27,883 nt of DNA from positions 1 through 27,883 of the forward strand of contig JBDLRN010000047.1 of assembly GCA_039800005.1 (NCBI GenBank). The letters run 5' to 3'. Positions 23,482 through 27,883 of this stretch are shown piece by piece. Each line of letters begins with the position of its first letter. Within the stretch, counting starts at the first letter, position 1. A program made the position numbers and the translations under genes. The DNA is from Casp-actino8 sp039800005. GTDB taxonomy: Bacteria > Actinomycetota > Acidimicrobiia > Acidimicrobiales > Ilumatobacteraceae. Below the pieces are notes generated by a model. It was not told the DNA's origin. It ran no database searches and worked only from the letters and a program-made list of their open reading frames with translations.

Positions 23482-23487
23482 ACCCTA
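23482..23487 (-). promoter_or_regulatory. Putative -10 box for the 58-residue gene
   Basis: TAGGGT on the minus strand would start a leader of about 39 bases that carries the GGGGAGGT site. A 5-bp hairpin GACGG-CTTT-CCGTC (23466-23479) covers the expected transcript start. Confidence 0.35.
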
Positions 23488-23566
23488 CAAAACCTGAACC
23501 CCCACGTCCAGCCCATCGGGCACTTGGCTCCCCATGTGACGTATGGGACAGGGACCCCACGATCAG

Positions 23567-23576
23567 CCCACGTGGG
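23567..23576. promoter_or_regulatory. Palindrome CCCACGTGGG upstream of thioredoxin
   Basis: This perfect 10-bp palindrome lies 33 bases before the thioredoxin ATG, in the divergent region shared with the 58-residue gene. Nearby CCCAT-N7-ATGGG (23530-23546) is a second inverted repeat. Either may be an operator. Confidence 0.3.
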
Positions 23577-23609
23577 AATGAAACCCGGACCGGCCCGGTT
23601 GGAACGGTC

Positions 23610-23984
23610 ATGAGCACAGCCATCGACCTGACCACCGACAACTTCGAAGCGACCATCGAGGGCGGTGGCTTGGTGTTCGTCGACTTTTGGGCGGCCTGGT
23701 GCGGCCCGTGTCGTCAGTTCGCCCCGATCTTCGAGACGGTGGCCGCCGCCAACCCCGACGCCGTGTTCGGCAAGGTCGACACCGAGGCCCAGCAGGAGTT
23801 GGCCGGCGTCTTCGGTATCCAGTCGATCCCGACCCTCATGATCTTCCGCGACGGGATCATGCTCTACAACCAGGCCGGCGCCCTCCCACAGCGTGCTCTC
23901 GAGGAACTGGTGGGCAAGGCCCGCGAACTCGACATGGACGAGGTTCGTGCCGAGATCGCGGCCCAGCAGAACTCGCAGGGCTGA
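23610..23984 (+). CDS. trxA: Thioredoxin
   Basis: This cytoplasmic disulfide reductant has 124 residues. The redox centre is WCGPC with C31 and C34, in the family context FVDFWAAWCGPCRQFAPIFE. The cis-proline loop is SIPTLMIF. The glycine-rich end DGIMLYNQAGALPQRALEELV is normal for the fold. The C-terminus is about 15 residues longer than classical TrxA (MDEVRAEIAAQQNSQG), a polar helix of unknown purpose. No thioredoxin reductase is adjacent. The ATG is chosen because the fold begins at residue 5 or so. Confidence 0.93.
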   Translation: MSTAIDLTTDNFEATIEGGGLVFVDFWAAWCGPCRQFAPIFETVAAANPDAVFGKVDTEAQQELAGVFGIQSIPTLMIFRDGIMLYNQAGALPQRALEELVGKARELDMDEVRAEIAAQQNSQG

Positions 23985-24023
23985 CCTCGGGACCGACCCG
24001 TCCGGCCCCCGCTCGACCGGGCC

Positions 24024-24029
24024 TACTCT
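24024..24029 (+). promoter_or_regulatory. Putative -10 box for the serine hydrolase gene
   Basis: TACTCT is followed by 6 bases (TGGGCC) and the ATG at 24036. The layout fits a leaderless transcript. Confidence 0.45.
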
Positions 24030-24035
24030 TGGGCC

Positions 24036-25271
24036 ATGAATCACGGCCGTCCTCTCGTCGATCCGTCCGAGGTCGGGCTCAGCCCCGATCGGTTGACTCG
24101 GATCGATCGCCACTTCACGCAGTACCTCGACAAGGGTCTGCTCACCGGCTACCAGTTGGTCATCGCCCGCGATGGCAAGGTGGCCTTCACGTCGTCACAG
24201 GGTCTCGCCGATCGTGAGGCGAATCGCCCCGTTGCCGACGACACCATCTGGCGCATCTTCTCGATGACCAAGCCGATCACCGCCGTGGCGGCCATGATCC
24301 TCTGGGAAGAGGGGCGCTTCGAACTGCACGATCCGGTGTCGAAGTTCGTTCCCGAGTTCGCCGACACCAAGGTATGGCGGGGCGGCACGTGGGTGAAGCC
24401 GGTGCTCGAACCGCAGAGCGAGCCCATGGAGATGTGGCATCTGTTCACCCACACGGCCGGTCTCACCTACGGATTCATGTACCAGCATCCTGTCGACGAG
24501 TTGTACCGCAAGGCCGGCATGGAGTGGGGCTTCCCACGTGATCTCGATCTGGCCGGGCTGTGCTCGCTGCTCGCTCGGCAACCGCTGCTGTTCCAGCCGG
24601 GCGCCGAATGGAACTACTCGGTTTCACTCGACGTCCTCGGCCGTGTGATCGAAGTGATCAGCGGTCAGCGCCTCGGCGACTTCATGCGGGAGCGCATCTT
24701 CGAACCGCTCGGCATGACCGATACTGCGTTCTGGTGCACGCCCGATCGTGCCGAGCGCATGTCGGCTCTGTACATGGCCACACCCGGAACACTCGCCGCG
24801 CTGCGCGCCGACGCGGCCGACCGCGGTGTGTATCACGAGCCGAAACTCGACGGTGGTGGCGGTGGACTCGTGTCGACCACCGGCGACTACGTCCGCTTCG
24901 CCGAGATGTTGCGCAACCGCGGCGAACTCGACGGCCGACGCATCCTCGGCTCGCGCACCGTCGAGTACATGGCGAGCAATCACCTGCCCGGCAACGTCGA
25001 TCTCACCGCATTCGGGCGTCCGCTCTTCGCCGAGACCAGTTATGACGGAGTGGGATTCGGTCTCGGTATGAGTGTGACTCTCGATCCGGTGGCGGCCAAG
25101 GTGCCCGGTTCGGTGGGTGACTTCGGCTGGGGTGGCGCGGCCAGCACGTGGTTCATGGTCGATCCGGTCGAGGACCTCACGCTCACGTTCATGACCCAGT
25201 TGATGCCGTCGTCCACTCATCCGCTGCGTAGTCAGTTGAAGCAGATGGTGCATCAGGCACTGGTCGACTGA
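24036..25271 (+). CDS. Serine hydrolase of the beta-lactamase/penicillin-binding (class C-like) family
   Basis: This 411-residue enzyme resembles EstB-type esterases and DD-peptidases. The nucleophile motif SMTK is at 76-79 (WRIFSMTKPITAVAAMILWEEG). The second motif is Y194-S-V in AEWNYSVSLDVLGRVIE. HTAGLTYG near 139 is a family marker, and DGGGGGLVSTTGDYVRFAEML precedes the C-terminal part. FGWGGAASTWFMVDP likely takes the place of the KTG motif. No signal peptide is present, so it is probably cytoplasmic, which argues for an ester or lactone substrate rather than peptidoglycan. It is followed after a short gap by the fucose synthase gene. Confidence 0.9.
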   Translation: MNHGRPLVDPSEVGLSPDRLTRIDRHFTQYLDKGLLTGYQLVIARDGKVAFTSSQGLADREANRPVADDTIWRIFSMTKPITAVAAMILWEEGRFELHDPVSKFVPEFADTKVWRGGTWVKPVLEPQSEPMEMWHLFTHTAGLTYGFMYQHPVDELYRKAGMEWGFPRDLDLAGLCSLLARQPLLFQPGAEWNYSVSLDVLGRVIEVISGQRLGDFMRERIFEPLGMTDTAFWCTPDRAERMSALYMATPGTLAALRADAADRGVYHEPKLDGGGGGLVSTTGDYVRFAEMLRNRGELDGRRILGSRTVEYMASNHLPGNVDLTAFGRPLFAETSYDGVGFGLGMSVTLDPVAAKVPGSVGDFGWGGAASTWFMVDPVEDLTLTFMTQLMPSSTHPLRSQLKQMVHQALVD

Positions 25272-25275
25272 CCGG

Positions 25276-25281
25276 TACTCT
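25276..25281 (+). promoter_or_regulatory. Putative -10 box for the GDP-L-fucose synthase gene
   Basis: TACTCT lies 29 bases before the ATG at 25311, which has GGAG 5-6 bases upstream. This gene would therefore have a normal leader rather than a leaderless start. Confidence 0.3.
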
Positions 25282-25310
25282 GACACAGATCCTCGACTTC
25301 TGGAGACGTG

Positions 25311-26279
25311 ATGCACCAACCGATGCCCAAGGATGCCAAGGTCTACGTGGCCGGTCATCGGGGTCTGGTGGGCAGTGCGGTCCTCCGTCGGCTCGAAGCG
25401 GGCGGATTCACGAATGTCCTCACCGCCACACGTGACGAACTCGATCTGCGCGATCAGGGAGCGGTCGACGAGTGGTTCGCCGCCCATCGCCCCGACTACG
25501 TGTTCCTGGTGGCCGGCACCGTGGGCGGGATTCTCGCGAACAGTACGCGCCCGGCCGAGTTCATCTACGACAACCTGATGATCCACGGCACCGTGGTGCA
25601 CGCCAGCCATCTCACCGGTGTGACCAAGCTGTTGTATCTCGGCAGTTCGTGCATCTACCCGCGTCACGCCACGCAGCCGATCACCGAGGAGCAGTTGCTC
25701 ACCGGCCCGCTCGAGCCCACCAACGAGTGGTACGCAGTCGCCAAGATCGCCGGCATCAAGTTGTGCCAGGCCTATCGCCGTCAGTACGGCGCCGATTTCA
25801 TCTCGGCCATGCCCACCAATCTCTACGGTCCCAACGACAACTTCGATCTGGCGTCGAGCCATGTGTTGCCGGCTCTCATCCGCAAGTTCCACGACGCCAA
25901 GACGACTGGCGATCCGCGCGTCGAGATCTGGGGAACCGGCAGTCCGATGCGCGAGTTCCTGCACGTCGACGATCTGGCCGATGCGTGCGTTTTCCTCATG
26001 GAGAACTACAGCGACGACATGCACATCAATGTGGGAACCGGCGTCGACCTCAGCATTCGCGAGTTGGCCGAGAAGGTGCGCGACGTGGTGTTCCCCGACG
26101 CGGTCCTGCACTTCGACACGTCGAAGCCCGACGGCACGCCCCGCAAGGTGCTCGACGTGAGCCGCCTGCGCGATCTCGGCTGGTCACCGAACTACGACCT
26201 CGATCGCGGCATCAGCACCACGTACGAGTGGTTCTTGCGCCAGCACACGTCGAACACCGCGTTGCGCGGGATCGACTGA
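25311..26279 (+). CDS. fcl: GDP-L-fucose synthase (GDP-4-keto-6-deoxymannose epimerase/reductase)
   Basis: This enzyme epimerises and reduces GDP-4-keto-6-deoxy-D-mannose to GDP-L-fucose with NADPH. The 322-residue protein has the Rossmann loop GHRGLVG at 15-21 and the catalytic set known from the E. coli enzyme, shifted by 5: S112, C114 (GSSCIYP), Y141, K145 (YAVAKIAGIK) and H184 (SSHVLPAL). PTNLYGPNDNFD is characteristic. The ATG at 25311 has a GGAG site; a GTG just before it and the ATG at 25323 are alternatives. No GDP-mannose dehydratase gene is in the window, so the pathway must be completed elsewhere. Fucose would go to surface polysaccharide. Confidence 0.95.
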   Translation: MHQPMPKDAKVYVAGHRGLVGSAVLRRLEAGGFTNVLTATRDELDLRDQGAVDEWFAAHRPDYVFLVAGTVGGILANSTRPAEFIYDNLMIHGTVVHASHLTGVTKLLYLGSSCIYPRHATQPITEEQLLTGPLEPTNEWYAVAKIAGIKLCQAYRRQYGADFISAMPTNLYGPNDNFDLASSHVLPALIRKFHDAKTTGDPRVEIWGTGSPMREFLHVDDLADACVFLMENYSDDMHINVGTGVDLSIRELAEKVRDVVFPDAVLHFDTSKPDGTPRKVLDVSRLRDLGWSPNYDLDRGISTTYEWFLRQHTSNTALRGID

Positions 26280-26309
26280 CGCGGCATCGACTGACCGATC
26301 AGGTCGAGC

Positions 26310-27869
26310 TCAGTTCACCTGACGCGTATGACCGGCCCAATAGGGCTCGCGCAGTTTGAACTTCTGCAACTTGCCGGTCGCCGTGCGGGCGAGGGCGTCG
26401 CGGAACTCCACGCGCTTCGGGCACTTGTAGCCGGCCAACTTGGTCTTCGTGTACGCGATCACGTCGTCCTCGGAGAGCGACGAATCGGGCGACTTCACCA
26501 CGAGCGCCAGCACCAATTCGCCCCACTTCTCGTCGGGAACGCCGATGACGGCCACTTCCGACACGTCGGGGTGACTGAAGATGACGTCCTCCACTTCGAT
26601 CGACGACACGTTCTCGCCACCCGAGATGATGACGTCCTTCTTGCGGTCGCTGATGGTGACGTAGCCGGCCTCGTCGATGGTTCCGCCGTCACCGGTGTGG
26701 AACCAGTCGACGCCACCGGCGTCGTCGGCCGCCGCGTGGATGGCGTCGCGGGTGGCGTCGGGCTGCTCCCAGTAGCCGGCCATCACCACGTTGCCGCGTG
26801 CGAGTACCTCACCTTGGGGCGACACGCGCATCTCCACACCGATTGCCGGCGCCCCGGCGCGTGACAACTTCTGCGCGCGCTCGGCCGACGACAGCGCGTC
26901 GAATTCGGCGCGGGTGCGGTTCATGGTGAGGAAGGGCGACGTCTCGGTGAGGCCATACAGCTGGATGAACTCCCAACCCAGCTCGGTCTCCATCCGTTCG
27001 ATGGTGCGCGTGGGCGGGGGAGCGCCGGCCACCACCATGCGCACGCGGTCGCGACCGGGGATCGGCCCGTCCCACGTGGCGGCCGCGTCGAGCACCGCGT
27101 TCACCACGGCGGGCGCACCGCACAGCACCGTCACACCGTGCCGATCGATGCGACGCAGGATCTCGGCACCGTCGACCTTGCGAAGCACCACGTGCGTAGC
27201 GCCCATACCGGTCATGGCGTACACCATGCCCCAGCCGTTGCAGTGGAACTGCGGCAACGTGTGCAAGTACACGTCGCGATCGGTGACACCGAGATGCCAG
27301 CCGAAGGTGGCGGCGTTCAACCAGATGTTGCGGTGCGTGAGTTGCACGCCTTTCGGGCGAGCCGTGGTGCCACTCGTGTAGTTGATGGTGGCGGTGGCGT
27401 CTTCGTCGGGTGTCCAAGGCCGCGGTTCGACTCCGAAGCGCAACAGCGCGTTGTCGGCTTCGGTACCGATCACGAACTTGTGCTCGCACTCGACGCTCGA
27501 CATCGCATCGGCGAGTTCGGGATCGACGAGCAACACGCGCGCCCCGCAGTGTTCGACGATGTACTTCACTTCTTCGGCGACGAGACGGAAGTTGATCGGC
27601 ACGAGAATGCGTCCCGATCCCGACACGCCGAAGAAACTGGTGAGCAGTCGCGCCGAGTTGTGGCTCACGACGGCCACCCGTTCGCCCACGCCGATGCCGA
27701 GGGCGTCGAGTCCGGCGGCCTGAGCGCGAGCGCGATCGGCGACCTCGCGATAGGTGAGGGTGCCCCACGAGGTGGCCGGCTGATCGGGTTCGTCGACGAT
27801 GCCCACTCGATCGGGGTAGAGGAGTTCGGCACGGCGGATGAAGTCGACGACGCTCAAGGGAACTTTCAT
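26310..27869 (-). CDS. Acyl-CoA synthetase (AMP-forming, ANL superfamily)
   Basis: This enzyme activates a carboxylic acid to an acyl-AMP and then an acyl-CoA. The 519-residue protein has the P-loop YTSGTTARPKG at 164-174, LPQFHCNGWG near 204, VVAGAPPPTRTIE and the adenine motif IQLYGLTETSP. WFHTGDGGTIDEAGYVTISDRKKDVIISGGENVSSIEVED marks the hinge. The catalytic lysine is K500 in TATGKLQKFKL. Sequence context is closest to fatty- or aryl-acid-CoA ligases of the FadD type; the acid is unknown. The ATG at 27869 has TACTCT 6 bases upstream. It is convergent with the fucose synthase gene. Confidence 0.93.
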   Translation of the reverse strand: MKVPLSVVDFIRRAELLYPDRVGIVDEPDQPATSWGTLTYREVADRARAQAAGLDALGIGVGERVAVVSHNSARLLTSFFGVSGSGRILVPINFRLVAEEVKYIVEHCGARVLLVDPELADAMSSVECEHKFVIGTEADNALLRFGVEPRPWTPDEDATATINYTSGTTARPKGVQLTHRNIWLNAATFGWHLGVTDRDVYLHTLPQFHCNGWGMVYAMTGMGATHVVLRKVDGAEILRRIDRHGVTVLCGAPAVVNAVLDAAATWDGPIPGRDRVRMVVAGAPPPTRTIERMETELGWEFIQLYGLTETSPFLTMNRTRAEFDALSSAERAQKLSRAGAPAIGVEMRVSPQGEVLARGNVVMAGYWEQPDATRDAIHAAADDAGGVDWFHTGDGGTIDEAGYVTISDRKKDVIISGGENVSSIEVEDVIFSHPDVSEVAVIGVPDEKWGELVLALVVKSPDSSLSEDDVIAYTKTKLAGYKCPKRVEFRDALARTATGKLQKFKLREPYWAGHTRQVN

Positions 27870-27875
27870 GCCGAC

Positions 27876-27881
27876 AGAGTA
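27876..27881 (-). promoter_or_regulatory. Putative -10 box for the acyl-CoA synthetase gene
   Basis: On the minus strand TACTCT is followed by 6 bases (GTCGGC) and the ATG at 27869, again a leaderless layout. The -35 region lies beyond the window. Confidence 0.45.
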
Positions 27882-27883
27882 GG

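Noticed and set aside
24624..26111. Antisense open frame of 495 codons over the hydrolase and fucose synthase genes
   Set aside because: Both sense genes have complete catalytic motifs; the antisense product has none.

Overview
The window is high-GC bacterial DNA with strongly GC-biased third codon positions, frequent GTG starts and tight, often overlapping gene pairs. It suggests an actinobacterial chromosome. The block cysteine desulfurase - mnmA - MetE-like protein - ligA is an arrangement I know from Actinomycetota such as mycobacteria. The 3Fe-4S ferredoxin, the PASTA kinase-like protein, the long-form LeuA and many apparently leaderless promoters fit the same phylum. A deep-branching class such as Acidimicrobiia is my guess, but the sequence does not prove it. 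I see no phage, transposase, CRISPR array, rRNA or tRNA.

Layout. 1-637 (-) is the N-terminal part of a GT4 glycosyltransferase, cut by the window edge. 717-1741 (+) is azlCD, an amino acid exporter. 1752-4560 (-) holds dps and then, read in the minus direction, a methyltransferase - galT-like - SRPBCC operon. 4583-6873 (+) is cysteine desulfurase and mnmA, overlapping by 4 bases: a sulfur donor and the tRNA 2-thiouridylase. 6833-7777 (-) is a membrane protein whose 3' end overlaps mnmA. 7839-10965 (+) is the MetE-like protein and DNA ligase LigA. 10974-11525 (-) is a membrane-anchored unknown. 11592-13580 (+) is a PASTA receptor whose kinase domain has lost several catalytic residues. 13642-15999 (+) is an SDR and a DHA2-type MFS transporter. 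16059-18403 (-) is an SCP2 protein plus an enolase-superfamily/GNAT pair resembling N-acylamino-acid racemase modules. 18511-20076 (+) is serA. 20177-23017 (-) is pyrF, a ferredoxin and leuA. 23260-23436 (-) is a 58-residue unknown protein. 23610-26279 (+) is thioredoxin, a serine hydrolase and GDP-L-fucose synthase. 26310-27869 (-) is an acyl-CoA synthetase.

The best regulatory signal lies upstream of leuA. A promoter-like sequence is followed by a 10-codon reading frame with three consecutive leucine codons, then a strong intrinsic terminator, then the ribosome binding site and start of leuA. This is the architecture of transcription attenuation by leucine supply. Just upstream is a perfect 23-bp inverted repeat, and beyond it the unknown 58-residue gene. 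Other points of note are a probable CTG start for pyrF, a TAnnnT box placed 6 or 7 bases before many start codons, and the degenerate PASTA kinase.

No gene-free stretch exceeds 300 bases. The longest (23018-23259) holds the attenuator and palindrome; the next (23437-23609) holds divergent regulatory DNA.
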